Made by a program: the position numbers and the translations under genes. Positions 1 through 8,262 of a stretch of 44,131 nucleotides of DNA are shown one piece after another (the first letter of the stretch is position 1; the number at the start of each line of letters is the position of its first letter). Source of the DNA: CAYMTN01 sp964393335. Its GTDB lineage: Bacteria > Chloroflexota > Anaerolineae > Aggregatilineales > Aggregatilineaceae. Below the pieces are notes generated by a model. The model ran no database searches and was not told where the DNA came from. It saw only the letters and a program-made list of their open reading frames with translations. Where the stretch lies: positions 1 through 44,131 of the forward strand of contig CAYMTN010000012.1 in NCBI GenBank assembly GCA_964393335.1, given 5' to 3'.

Positions 1-2
1 GT

Positions 3-263
3 CTGCATACGCTGCGCATCGTGCCGGTGAGTGGTATGGTCGCCATCGACGCGTTCGTGGTCGCGCCACAAGGTGAGGTGCCGGTCGTCGTGCCGACGCC
101 AGAACCAACGGCAGTGCCGACCGAGGTGATCCCGACTCAAGAGCCAACCGAGGTTGTGCCAACGGAGGTCGTCCCGACAGAAGCACCACCTGTCGAACCG
201 ATCGCCACGCCCGAACCGACCGAGGCACCAGCCGGTCCCAGCAGGCCGGGCACCGCATCGTGA
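3..263 (+). CDS. C-terminal end of a secreted or surface protein (5' truncated)
   Basis: The reading frame is open from the window edge and ends at a TGA at 261-263, so only the last 86 codons or so are visible and the true start lies outside. After a short hydrophobic stretch (residues about 10-25) the rest is a low-complexity tail of repeated P-T-E/V-P-T units, for example PTPEPTAVPTEVIPTQEPTE. Such Pro/Thr/Glu tails are common as extended linkers or C-termini of exported proteins in Chloroflexota. No domain that would give a function is visible. A strong hairpin terminator follows 33 bases later. The coding call is firm because of the repeat pattern and stop position; the role is unknown. 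Confidence 0.6.
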   Translation: MHTLRIVPVSGMVAIDAFVVAPQGEVPVVVPTPEPTAVPTEVIPTQEPTEVVPTEVVPTEAPPVEPIATPEPTEAPAGPSRPGTAS

Positions 264-295
264 TGCTTCGATAATCAACGCGGGTTGATGACAAA

Positions 296-332
296 ACGGC
301 CCTGGTCACAGTGTGACCAGGGCCGTCGTTTT
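296..332. terminator. Strong intrinsic terminator, probably bidirectional
   Basis: A perfect 14-bp stem (ACGGCCCTGGTCAC at 296-309 against 313-326) with a 3-nt loop is followed by CGTTTT on the plus strand and preceded by AAAA, which gives TTTT on the minus strand. It sits between the plus-strand gene ending at 263 and the minus-strand permease gene ending at 456, so it can serve both convergent transcripts. Confidence 0.85.
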
Positions 333-455
333 GCCGATTCCCTTTTCCATAACCTGCGTGACTTTTCGTGTCCCCGCATCCGGGGCCAGCCCCGAACTAC
401 GATCCCCTTGTCAAAAACACAAGCGAAAAGCCCTCAATCCCAGCTCACCCTATGC

Positions 456-1316
456 CTATTCTTTGACCGAGCCAGCCGCGATACCTTCAACAATGCGACG
501 TTGGAACACAAAGAACAACAATATCAACGGGACAATACTGATCACTCCCACCGCCATGATATCGCGAAATGGGCTTTCTCCATTGGGGCTTTGAAATGAC
601 ATCATCAACTGGGTTAATGTGAATTTTGCCGGTGACTTCAAATAAATGAGCGGCTCCAAATAGTTATTCCAGGTGGCCATAAAAAAGATAAGTCCCAGGC
701 TGATCATGCCCGGCGAGATCGTTGGCACAACGACGCGCCAGAAGACCCCAAACTCGCTGCACCCATCGATGCGAGCAGCATCCAACAATTCATCGGGGAA
801 GCGCAGGATATACTGCCGCATGAAAAAAATGCCAAACGCAGTCGCGGCGTTGGGGACAATAATCGCCAGAAATGAGTCAATCCATCCTATTTCCACGATA
901 ATTTTGTACTTGGGAATGATTGTCACCGCCGGTGGAACCAACATGGTTGCCAACAAAAATGCAAACAGGAAGCGGCGACCGGGAAAGTCAGACTTGGCAA
1001 ACGCATAACCGCCCAACGTGCAGAAAAACAGAGAGGCGACAGCCGAAACTGTGGCGAGCATCAAGGTATTGATGAACGCCTGATCTGCCCCGCGATCCAG
1101 CACGTTACGAAACCCATCCAACGTCGCCTGAGACGAAATCAGGATCGGGGGCCGGTGAAATACTTCACTGACCGGTTTCACAGAGGTGCTGGCCGTCCAG
1201 ACAAACGGCAGCAGCATAAACACGGCCAGCGCCAACAACACCAGGTGAACCACACCCCGCACGGTGAAACGTTCGGCTTCTCTAATCGGCACCATATTCC
1301 TTATCCCAGATGTCAT
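456..1316 (-). CDS. CUT1 sugar ABC transporter permease (MalG type)
   Basis: This 286-residue inner-membrane protein is the second permease of a carbohydrate ABC importer. It has six predicted membrane segments, beginning near residue 24 (VHLVLLALAVFMLLPFVW). The EAA loop that contacts the ATPase is seen as DAARIDGCSEFGVFWRVVVP, close to the family pattern EAAxxDGA-(x)8-I-x-LP. Length fits MalG/ThuG/YcjP relatives. Its start codon overlaps the end of the upstream permease gene by 4 bp, so the two are translationally coupled. The substrate is not determined by the sequence, but the divergent GH2 glycosidase suggests an oligosaccharide or glycoside. No ATP-binding subunit is encoded nearby, so a shared ATPase elsewhere is presumed. 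Confidence 0.93.
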   Translation of the reverse strand: MTSGIRNMVPIREAERFTVRGVVHLVLLALAVFMLLPFVWTASTSVKPVSEVFHRPPILISSQATLDGFRNVLDRGADQAFINTLMLATVSAVASLFFCTLGGYAFAKSDFPGRRFLFAFLLATMLVPPAVTIIPKYKIIVEIGWIDSFLAIIVPNAATAFGIFFMRQYILRFPDELLDAARIDGCSEFGVFWRVVVPTISPGMISLGLIFFMATWNNYLEPLIYLKSPAKFTLTQLMMSFQSPNGESPFRDIMAVGVISIVPLILLFFVFQRRIVEGIAAGSVKE

Positions 1317-2254
1317 TTCTCACGCTCACCAAGATAGCGGAACTGAACGAATGTCAACACGGCGATCAGCATAAAGTAGACATAGGCTTCGGCTGAAGCT
1401 CGTCCAAATCGGAAGTGTCGAAAGCCGGTGTTATAGATCAGAATCATCGGCGTGAGAACCGCGCGTTTGGTTCCCCCGGTTGGACCGGCTAAAGCCATAA
1501 CTTCATTGAAGAGATTGAATGTTCCGACAGTTGACAAAACCAGCGAGAAAAGAATCACCGGACGCATCAACGGGATCGTGATGAAGAAAAACGCCTGCGT
1601 GCTATTGGCACCATCGACCCGCGCCGCATCGGTCAGGTCTTTCGAGATGGTTTGTAACCCGGCGAGCATAATGACCATGTTGTAGCCCAACCAGGCCCAA
1701 ACTAACATGAGCGACAGCGATGTTTGTGTGCCTCGCACTGTATCTAGCCAGGCGATTTTCGAGACTCCGATGGTTTCCAGTACCGCGTTGAACATCCCAT
1801 CGTGCGTCCCGAGCAAAATCTGGAAAACGAACCCGGCAGCAATCATCGACGTCACATAGGGCATAAACAGCGTCGTGCGGAAAAAACGGAAAAAACGCAC
1901 GTAACCCGAATTCAGTATCACAGCCAGGACCAACGCCAGAAAGGTCATCAACGGCACGTACATAAAAAACAATGTTACGCTGTTTTGCACTGAGTCCCAG
2001 AATATTGCGCCTTTTTCACTGAACACGAATTCGTAGTTGGCGAGGCCGACATATGTCATGGGGCGAACGCCGTTCCACTCGTGCAGGCTCATAAAAAATG
2101 AATACCCAATGGGGAACAAGCCGAATATAGCGAACAAAATGTAGAACGGTGAGACAAAAACATAAGCCCAGCGATGTCGCCATATATCCTGCGTGAGAAC
2201 GTGGATTCTTCCAGGCCTGGATGCCATCACGGAGGCTATTGTGTCGGTTTGCAT
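1313..2254 (-). CDS. CUT1 sugar ABC transporter permease (MalF type)
   Basis: This 313-residue membrane protein is the first permease of the importer. The N-terminus is cytoplasmic (about 30 residues), followed by a first membrane segment near residues 31-53 (AYVFVSPFYILFAIFGLFPI) and five more. The EAA motif reads DAARVDGANSTQAFFFITIP. It forms an operon with the binding protein gene upstream (99-bp gap containing a stem-loop) and the second permease downstream (4-bp overlap). Family role: it forms the translocation pore as a heterodimer with the neighbouring permease. The substrate is inferred only from context. Confidence 0.93.
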   Translation of the reverse strand: MQTDTIASVMASRPGRIHVLTQDIWRHRWAYVFVSPFYILFAIFGLFPIGYSFFMSLHEWNGVRPMTYVGLANYEFVFSEKGAIFWDSVQNSVTLFFMYVPLMTFLALVLAVILNSGYVRFFRFFRTTLFMPYVTSMIAAGFVFQILLGTHDGMFNAVLETIGVSKIAWLDTVRGTQTSLSLMLVWAWLGYNMVIMLAGLQTISKDLTDAARVDGANSTQAFFFITIPLMRPVILFSLVLSTVGTFNLFNEVMALAGPTGGTKRAVLTPMILIYNTGFRHFRFGRASAEAYVYFMLIAVLTFVQFRYLGEREK

Positions 2255-2289
2255 AATAACATTCTCCCAGGCTCATGCACTCAGTTGCG

Positions 2290-2336
2290 AAAAATGCAGG
2301 CATACAGCTTGCGGTCGGTGCGCTGTATACCTGCAT
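2290..2336 (-). terminator. Intercistronic stem-loop with T-tract between binding protein and permease genes
   Basis: A 15-bp inverted repeat (ATGCAGGCATACAGC at 2294-2308 against 2322-2336, one G-T wobble) has a 13-nt loop. Read on the minus strand the stem is followed at once by TTTTT (2294-2290). This is a terminator-shaped element inside the operon. It could end most transcripts after the binding-protein gene or protect its 3' end, giving more binding protein than permease, as known for mal-type operons. Confidence 0.75.
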
Positions 2337-2353
2337 AGTTTTCGTGGTAGCCT

Positions 2354-3655
2354 TTACTCGATGTTGAATCCGATTTCGTCCGCTGCTTCGTTCAAGGCGT
2401 CTGCCGCCGAAGCTTCGCCGGTGGCGTAACGCTGGATCGCGATCGATACATATTCGTTCATGAGGGCGTAGTTCGGCCCGTAAACGGTTGCGGCGGGGAT
2501 TTTTTGCAGCGCGTCCGCATAAACACGGCGCACAGTTTGCCCGGCGAAGAAATCGTCCGGGGTGTCGAAGATCGGGCTGTCGAACGCGGGCAGGTAAGAC
2601 GGGAACAACCCCGTTTGCTCAAAGATTTGGTTGGTGATATCGGCGTTCAGCGAAATCCATGCTGCCAGCGCCCAGGCGGCGTCTTTATTCTTACTTTGTT
2701 CAGGGATGACAAAGACCGAACCGCCATCATTCGCGGCTTGCAGTCCACCTTCATAAAAAGCGGGCATTGGCGCAACACCCCACAAGCCTGCCGTATCCGG
2801 GGCGATCCATCGTCGCAGGTTGCCATCCATCCAGGAAGCCCCCACATACGACGCGACAGCCAATTCGGGGTCGGAAAAATCAGCATACCAGGGATCGGTC
2901 CACTCCTGCGAATCGGATACCAGGTCGGCATCCCAGAAGCGCCCGAACATTTCCAGCACCGCGATGTTGTCTTCACTGGCTACGGTGACATCACCGCTGT
3001 CAGCATCATAATAACCGCCGCCCAGCGACCACAATACTTTTTCAAACATGCGCGCGTTGTTATTGGCTTTGCTGTGCTGGAAGCAGTAGTGACCGGTGTT
3101 TTCTTTAATGATCTGGCACGTATCGAAATAACCATCCCAGGTCGTGACCAGCTCGCTAACTGCTTCGGGTTCGGTCGGCAGACCTGCCTGCTCAAAAATG
3201 TCGCGGCGATAGTATAGAACAACAGGGCCAGCATCCCAGGGCACCGCGTAAAGGTCGCCTTCATATTCAACGTCCTGCCAGCGGAAAGGCAGGATATTGT
3301 CAACGTCATCGCCGATACGGTCGGTCAGCGCCGTCAGCCCGCCCAGGTGGACAAACTCGCTCACGTGGGAGCTTTCCACCAGACAGAGATCGCACGCACC
3401 ACTGCCGGCGGTCAGCGACAAGGCCAGATTCGTGTATACATCCCCGGTGCCATAGTTGACCAGTTCAATTTCAATGTTGGGATACGCTGCCGCGAAGGCG
3501 TCCATCGCGCCTGACTCATAAAGACCGTCTGTGGCGGTGGCCCAGGCCCAAACAACGATCTTACCGGAAACTCCCTCGTCCTGGGCCTGAACACCTATGT
3601 TTCCTGCCAAAACAGTGACGACGACGAGCAGAACCAAAACCAGTTTTCTACGCAT
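2354..3655 (-). CDS. Extracellular sugar-binding protein of CUT1 ABC importer
   Basis: This 433-residue solute-binding protein (family 1, MalE-like) captures the sugar outside the membrane and delivers it to the two permeases encoded downstream. A signal peptide is clear: MRRK, then a hydrophobic core LVLVLLVVVTVLAGNIGVQA, with likely cleavage near residue 25. No lipobox Cys is seen, so membrane anchoring is uncertain. The mature part has the family features: GKIVVWAWATATD at the start, a hinge region and many aromatic residues. A ribosome site of the GAGGAG type lies a few bases before the ATG. The gene diverges from the GH2 gene, and the shared 183-bp region carries an operator-like repeat, so joint control by the LacI regulator encoded at 6040 is likely. 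Confidence 0.93.
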   Translation of the reverse strand: MRRKLVLVLLVVVTVLAGNIGVQAQDEGVSGKIVVWAWATATDGLYESGAMDAFAAAYPNIEIELVNYGTGDVYTNLALSLTAGSGACDLCLVESSHVSEFVHLGGLTALTDRIGDDVDNILPFRWQDVEYEGDLYAVPWDAGPVVLYYRRDIFEQAGLPTEPEAVSELVTTWDGYFDTCQIIKENTGHYCFQHSKANNNARMFEKVLWSLGGGYYDADSGDVTVASEDNIAVLEMFGRFWDADLVSDSQEWTDPWYADFSDPELAVASYVGASWMDGNLRRWIAPDTAGLWGVAPMPAFYEGGLQAANDGGSVFVIPEQSKNKDAAWALAAWISLNADITNQIFEQTGLFPSYLPAFDSPIFDTPDDFFAGQTVRRVYADALQKIPAATVYGPNYALMNEYVSIAIQRYATGEASAADALNEAADEIGFNIE

Positions 3656-3736
3656 GTTTTTTGCTCCTCAATATTCAGATGAATTATGGTCTTTTGGGCC
3701 AGCATGAAGCACGCTCACACCAGGCCCGGATGATGA

Positions 3737-3762
3737 TCAACACGTTGTCAACTCGTGTTGAC
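3737..3762. promoter_or_regulatory. Operator-like inverted repeats between divergent sugar genes
   Basis: Two nested inverted repeats share this site: TCAACACG at 3737-3744 against CGTGTTGA at 3754-3761, and GTCAAC-TCGT-GTTGAC at 3747-3762. They lie between the divergent binding-protein and GH2 genes, and the -35 element of the forward promoter overlaps the right half. This is where the LacI regulator encoded just after the GH2 gene would be expected to bind. The assignment is inferred from position and symmetry. Confidence 0.6.
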
Positions 3763-3786
3763 TACACTTGTAAAACAGTATAGACT
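3758..3786 (+). promoter_or_regulatory. Candidate sigma70-type promoter for the GH2-lacI pair
   Basis: TTGACT (3758-3763), a 17-bp spacer and TAGACT (3781-3786) fit a vegetative promoter (4-5 of 6 matches each). The -35 box overlaps the operator repeat, which is the geometry expected for repression. The GH2 ATG lies about 45 bases downstream of the predicted transcription start. Confidence 0.5.
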
Positions 3787-3838
3787 AGATAATCGACACC
3801 CGTCAAGCAATTCATGTTGCCTAGCACAGGTAAACCAC

Positions 3839-6043
3839 ATGCGTACCGTACAACTGTTTAATGACAACTGGTTGTTTGCCTCTCAAAAACTCGCGCTGGA
3901 TGCACCGGATGATGCGTTTGAGTCCGTTGTTTTGCCACACACCAATCAGGTTTTTTCGCATCGATCCGCCGATGCTGACGCTTACCAGTTTGTCTCGACC
4001 TACCGGAAAAGATTCAGGCTGCCGGAAGATCAAAACGGGCGCCTGGTTTTTCTTGATTTTGACGGGGCGATGGTGGCAAGTGCCGTATATCTCAACGACT
4101 GGTTTGTGGGCAGTCACCTGGGAGGGTACACACCTTTTTCCTTTGATGCGACCCCGTATCTCAACGACGATGAGAATATCGTGACCGTTTACCTGGATTC
4201 AACTGAACGGCCCGACGTTCCACCATTTGGCAACATGGTCGATTTTTTGACCTTTGGCGGCATTTACAGAGATGTTCATCTTCGGATGGTCGATCCTTGC
4301 CACATTCAACACGTCTTTGCTCGCCCCACGCAGGTCTTGACGTCACCGAGATTGACGTGTGATATCCAACTGAATGACTATCGACCGGATTTGACCCTAA
4401 GCGGCACGCTTAGGGATCAACACGATACGGTCATTGCCTCGACACAACACGCGCTTTCACCGGAATGTGCCGCGCTCGAATTCCCTGAACCGCTCGATGT
4501 CGAGCTGTGGTCGCTCAATCAGCCCATCCTCTATAGCCTGGAGTTGACCCTGTTTGAACATGCGTCGCAGTTGGACACCATCCACACCCGGATCGGATTT
4601 CGAGAAGCTGAATTTCGCCCCGACGGCAGGTTTTACTTGAACGGAGAGGCGGTCAAACTGGTTGGCCTCAACCGTCACCAGACGTATCCCTTTATCGGTG
4701 CCGCAGCGCCCGCCCGGTTGCAGCGCCAGGATGCCGATATCCTCAAATATGAGCTGGGCTGCAACGTAGTGCGCACCTCGCACTATCCACAATCGCCCCA
4801 TTTCTTAGATCGTTGCGATGAGATAGGCCTGCTGGTATTTGAAGAGATTCCGGGCTGGCAGCATCTCGGTGATGCGAATTGGCAGAACTTTGTGCTGCGT
4901 GATGTGAGGGCCATGATCGAACGAGACCGTAACCGTCCGTCGATCATTCTCTGGGGCGTGCGTATCAACGAATCCCCAGACAACAGTGGGCTCTACACAC
5001 GCACCAACCGGCTGGCCCACCAACTCGATCCAACTCGCCAAACCGGCGGCGTGCGCGATTTTCTGGAAAGTGAATTCCTGGAAGATGTTTTCACGTACAA
5101 CGACTTTTCGAATACGGTCCTGGAGCCTATCCACCAGCCCCACCTGATCACCGAATTTGGGGGCCACATGTTCCCGACCAAAAGCTGGGATAACGAAGAA
5201 CGCCGCATCCAGCACGCGCTGCTTCACGCCAACGTGCAGAATCTCCAGCTAGGGTGTGACAAAATAGCCGGCGCTATCGGTTGGTGCGCGTTTGACTACA
5301 ACACCCACCATGAATTCGGCTCCGGCGACCACATCTGCCATCATGGAGTCATGGATATTTTCCGCCTGCCCAAATGGGCGGCTTACGTTTACCGGAGTCA
5401 ACTCTCACCCGAACAGGCCGTTGTCCTGCAAGCGGCGACTCATTGGACGATGGGGGATCGGGCAGGCGGCGGCAATGATCCGCTGGTAGTTTTCAGTAAC
5501 TGCGAGGAGATTGAGGTATTTGTTGGCACAGCTTTCATAGGTCGTTACCAGCCGGATCGTGCCACCTATAACCACCTCGCCCACCCGCCATTCACAGTAC
5601 GCTGGCCCGCAGGCTCTACCCTTTGGGGCCAGGCGTTTGGCGACCTGCGTATCGTTGGATATATCGGCGGCGAAGTAGTGGCCGAACAGGTGATTGCATC
5701 AGATCATACCGCGCACGCTCTCCTATTGGAGACTGACACCCCTCAACTCCAGGCCGACGGCTCGGACATGACTCGCCTTGTCGTGAAGATCACTGACCGT
5801 TATGGTAATATTCTTCCCTATACTGTTTGCGTAGTTCAGGTCGAGCTGGTGGGCGATGCCACGCTTATCGGGGAAAACCCGCTGCCGATCATAGGCGGGC
5901 AAGCGGCGCTCTATGTAAAATCAGGACGGCGACGCGGATCGGTCCGAATCACGGCGGGCACGCCGGGCTTGCTTCCCGCGTCTGTCTCCCTGATCCTCGA
6001 AAACCAGAAACGCTCCCCCGCCGACCAGGAGAACCAGCCATGA
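3839..6043 (+). CDS. Glycoside hydrolase family 2 (beta-galactosidase/beta-glucuronidase-like)
   Basis: This 734-residue retaining glycosidase probably acts on the imported glycoside inside the cell, as no signal peptide is seen. The frame is open from 3755, but the ATG at 3839 is chosen because MRTVQLFNDNWLF matches the usual GH2 N-terminus and lies after the promoter. Domains: sugar-binding jelly roll (about 1-155), Ig-like domain (about 160-255), TIM barrel (about 260-560), then C-terminal beta domains (DUF4982-like and Ig-like, about 575-725). The acid/base Glu378 is in WGVRINES and the nucleophile Glu439 in ITEFGG. The barrel also has the conserved NRHQ and TSHYPQS stretches. Exact substrate (beta-galactoside, beta-glucuronide or other) cannot be told. 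The stop overlaps the LacI start by 4 bp, so regulator and enzyme are coupled. Confidence 0.92.
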   Translation: MRTVQLFNDNWLFASQKLALDAPDDAFESVVLPHTNQVFSHRSADADAYQFVSTYRKRFRLPEDQNGRLVFLDFDGAMVASAVYLNDWFVGSHLGGYTPFSFDATPYLNDDENIVTVYLDSTERPDVPPFGNMVDFLTFGGIYRDVHLRMVDPCHIQHVFARPTQVLTSPRLTCDIQLNDYRPDLTLSGTLRDQHDTVIASTQHALSPECAALEFPEPLDVELWSLNQPILYSLELTLFEHASQLDTIHTRIGFREAEFRPDGRFYLNGEAVKLVGLNRHQTYPFIGAAAPARLQRQDADILKYELGCNVVRTSHYPQSPHFLDRCDEIGLLVFEEIPGWQHLGDANWQNFVLRDVRAMIERDRNRPSIILWGVRINESPDNSGLYTRTNRLAHQLDPTRQTGGVRDFLESEFLEDVFTYNDFSNTVLEPIHQPHLITEFGGHMFPTKSWDNEERRIQHALLHANVQNLQLGCDKIAGAIGWCAFDYNTHHEFGSGDHICHHGVMDIFRLPKWAAYVYRSQLSPEQAVVLQAATHWTMGDRAGGGNDPLVVFSNCEEIEVFVGTAFIGRYQPDRATYNHLAHPPFTVRWPAGSTLWGQAFGDLRIVGYIGGEVVAEQVIASDHTAHALLLETDTPQLQADGSDMTRLVVKITDRYGNILPYTVCVVQVELVGDATLIGENPLPIIGGQAALYVKSGRRRGSVRITAGTPGLLPASVSLILENQKRSPADQENQP

Positions 6044-7086
6044 ATAAACTAAACGATATGGTGACTCAACAGGATGTCGCCGAGCGAGCAGGCGTTTCGC
6101 GTGCGGTTGTCTCGTATGTATTGAACGATGGCCCGCGCAGTGTGTCAGCCGAGACGCGCCAGCGCGTCCTGCAAGCGATTCAGGAACTGGGGTATCGTCC
6201 TAACAAACACGCCCAACGTTTGAAACAAGGCAGTGACGCGGTCAAAAATACGATTGGTATCGTGACCGGCGGTCAAAGCTATAACATGTTGAAAAGACCT
6301 TACTACAATTCAGTATTGGCCGGTTTATTTGACAGCGCACATCAACTCAACCAACATATCCGGTTTTTTTGCTTCTTCGATGCGCTCAAAGACCCCATCT
6401 TTTTCAACAAGAACATTCACCCTGACGAGATTTCCTCGCTGATCCTGCTGCTGCCCAATCTGATCGCTAACACACCGGGATACGAGAGCATTCTTGATGC
6501 CATGATTGAGCGTATTGATAACATCATTTGCCTGGAAGACTCCATCAAAGGGTTACCAGCGGTTATTTTTGACCGTGCCGCAGCGGCTCGCCTGGCGGTT
6601 GAACACCTGATCGGTTTGGGGCACCAGCGCATCGCGTTTCTTGCCATCAATGACCAGCGCAAACAGGGGTATCGACAGGCGCTGCTCGAACATGATCTGA
6701 CCTTTGACGAGACGCTGATTCGCGTCATCTCCGATGTGGGTCCTATTGAATCGGCCTTCCAGCAAACCATCGAATTGTTCAAAACCGGCGACCCCCCTAC
6801 GGCGATTTTCGCCGCAAACGACGAATCGGCAATCGCCGTCATAGCCGCTTTGCACGATCAGGGATTGCGAGTGCCGGACGATGTGGCACTCGTATCCATC
6901 GATGACATTGAGTTGGCGAGCATGATTCGTCCGGCATTGACCACCGTCAATGTTCCCAAGCGTCGAATGGGGACGTATGCCATCCAGTTCCTGATTTCCC
7001 AGCGTGATATTTCGCTGCCTCAGTCTGTGTCGATGGTTTTGCCCATCGACTTGATCGTGAGGGAATCATGTGGCGCGCAAAGGTGA
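6040..7086 (+). CDS. LacI-family transcriptional regulator
   Basis: This 348-residue repressor-type protein has an N-terminal helix-turn-helix (about 8-55, TQQDVAERAGVSRAVVSYVL), the hinge helix, and a periplasmic-binding-protein-like sensor domain (about 70-345) that would bind the inducing sugar. The frame is open further upstream, but the ATG at 6040 is preferred: it overlaps the GH2 stop (ATGA) and has AGGAGA seven bases before it. The typical C-terminal signatures AIFAANDESAIA and DVALVSIDDIELA are present. Its operon partner is the GH2 enzyme and its likely target is the inverted repeat at 3737-3762, controlling both divergent operons. Confidence 0.93.
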   Translation: MNKLNDMVTQQDVAERAGVSRAVVSYVLNDGPRSVSAETRQRVLQAIQELGYRPNKHAQRLKQGSDAVKNTIGIVTGGQSYNMLKRPYYNSVLAGLFDSAHQLNQHIRFFCFFDALKDPIFFNKNIHPDEISSLILLLPNLIANTPGYESILDAMIERIDNIICLEDSIKGLPAVIFDRAAAARLAVEHLIGLGHQRIAFLAINDQRKQGYRQALLEHDLTFDETLIRVISDVGPIESAFQQTIELFKTGDPPTAIFAANDESAIAVIAALHDQGLRVPDDVALVSIDDIELASMIRPALTTVNVPKRRMGTYAIQFLISQRDISLPQSVSMVLPIDLIVRESCGAQR

Positions 7087-7356
7087 GGGTCAAGGCCCGC
7101 ACCCGAAAAACTCCGTACAACTTCGAAGTAAGCCACGGACGAGCCGGAACCTGCTGGTGAAGTGGGGCGCGTGGCTTCCGCTCGGAACGAGCGGCGGACG
7201 ATCCGGTTTAGTATCTATCCTAAATTGCTCTGGTAGGGGCGCTGCTTGCCGCGCCCAACATGATTTACGGATAGGCTGTTAGTTGTTTCGACAACCAACC
7301 GGCGGCCCGGTGCGGCGCAGCAAGGGAGTGTCGCGCGGGACCACTCCCCTGCCGTT
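7087..7356. other. Convergent intergenic region with repeat-like segment
   Basis: This 270-bp stretch separates the plus-strand lacI from the minus-strand permease gene. No convincing gene is seen. It holds a segment related to the dispersed 43-bp repeat (7233-7257), a small GTTGT-TTCG-ACAAC tetraloop hairpin (about 7283-7296) and a terminator-like hairpin near its right end. Confidence 0.5.
7233..7257. repeat. Short relative of the dispersed 43-bp intergenic repeat
   Basis: The segment begins GTAGGGGCGCTGCT, identical to the first 14 bases of the repeat copy at 25117-25159 (read in reverse), then diverges and closes with GCGCCCA, so it can still fold as a short hairpin. It may be a degenerate or internally deleted member. 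Confidence 0.4.
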
Positions 7357-7357
7357 T
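7317..7357 (+). terminator. Probable terminator after lacI
   Basis: GGGAGTG (7324-7330) pairs with CACTCCC (7342-7348), extended by GCAG/CTGC on the outside with a small bulge, and is followed by CCGTTTTAT. It lies at the convergent end of the plus-strand lacI gene. Confidence 0.45.
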
Positions 7358-8259
7358 TATCCCTTGACGGCCCCGGCGGTCAGACCGGCGGTTACGAACC
7401 GTTCCAGGAACAGGTAGATCACAATCACCGGCACGGTGATGACCAGCGAGCCGGTCATCAGGTAGGAGATATCGACTTCCTGGGCCTTTGTTAGCTGTTG
7501 CAGCCCTAGCGGAAGCGTCCAGTTTTTGGGCTGATCGAGCAAAAAGAGCAGCGCGAATAAAAACTCGTTCCAGGCGATCATCCAGACATACAGTGCAACG
7601 GTCACAATCGCCGGGAGCGACAGCGGGATCGTCACGCGGACGATGGCCATCAACCGCGTGCAGCCGTCGATCAACGCCGCCTCTTCCAGTTCCCGCGGGA
7701 TGGTCGTGAAATAACTCCGCAGCATATATAAGGCGACAGGCAGCGTACTGGACATGTAGATCAACACCATGCCCGTCAGCTTGCCACGCAAACCGACCCG
7801 GGTATACACCACAAACAGCGGGATAGCGATCACGATAGCCGGGAACATGTACACCAGCAGAATCCCGCTGCTCATCAGGTTTTTCAGGCGGAACTCCAGG
7901 CGTGTCACCGCATAGGCTCCCGGTATTGAAAGCAGCAGGGTCAGCAGCACGGTGGCGGACGACAGGAGCAGGCTGTTGCCGACATACGTTTTGAAATTAT
8001 AGTCAACCCAGACGGCTTCGAATGTATTGGGCAGTTCCTGAATCTGGCTCCAACTGGGGACGAGTTTGGTCGGGTTTATGGCGACGTCCTGGTACGGGCG
8101 CGCCGCCAGGTTGATCATCCAATAAAACGGAAACGCGGTGATCACAAAAAAGAAGATCAGCAGGAGGATCTGTAACACACGTGCCACAGCGCTCTCGAAC
8201 TTTTCGCGGCTGCTGAAGATGCCCGTCTGCGGTTTTTCTGCCAGGGATGGTGCGGCCAT
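7357..8259 (-). CDS. CUT1 sugar ABC transporter permease (MalG type), second importer
   Basis: This 300-residue protein has six membrane segments, the first near residues 27-52 (VLQILLLIFFFVITAFPFYW), after a soluble N-terminus of about 25 residues. The EAA loop reads EAALIDGCTRLMAIVRVTIP, a good match to the family. It ends with the common C-terminal pattern RFVTAGLTAGAVKG. The start lies only a few bases after the stop of the upstream permease gene, so they form one transcript. Together with the gene at 8263 it makes the pore of the second sugar importer; the ATPase is not encoded here. Confidence 0.93.
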   Translation of the reverse strand: MAAPSLAEKPQTGIFSSREKFESAVARVLQILLLIFFFVITAFPFYWMINLAARPYQDVAINPTKLVPSWSQIQELPNTFEAVWVDYNFKTYVGNSLLLSSATVLLTLLLSIPGAYAVTRLEFRLKNLMSSGILLVYMFPAIVIAIPLFVVYTRVGLRGKLTGMVLIYMSSTLPVALYMLRSYFTTIPRELEEAALIDGCTRLMAIVRVTIPLSLPAIVTVALYVWMIAWNEFLFALLFLLDQPKNWTLPLGLQQLTKAQEVDISYLMTGSLVITVPVIVIYLFLERFVTAGLTAGAVKG

Positions 8260-8262
8260 TGG

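Noticed and set aside
3723..3751. A perfect TTGACA on the minus strand (3751-3746) as -35 for the binding-protein gene
   Set aside because: The -10 position at 17 bp spacing is CGGGCC, so no complete promoter is formed there.
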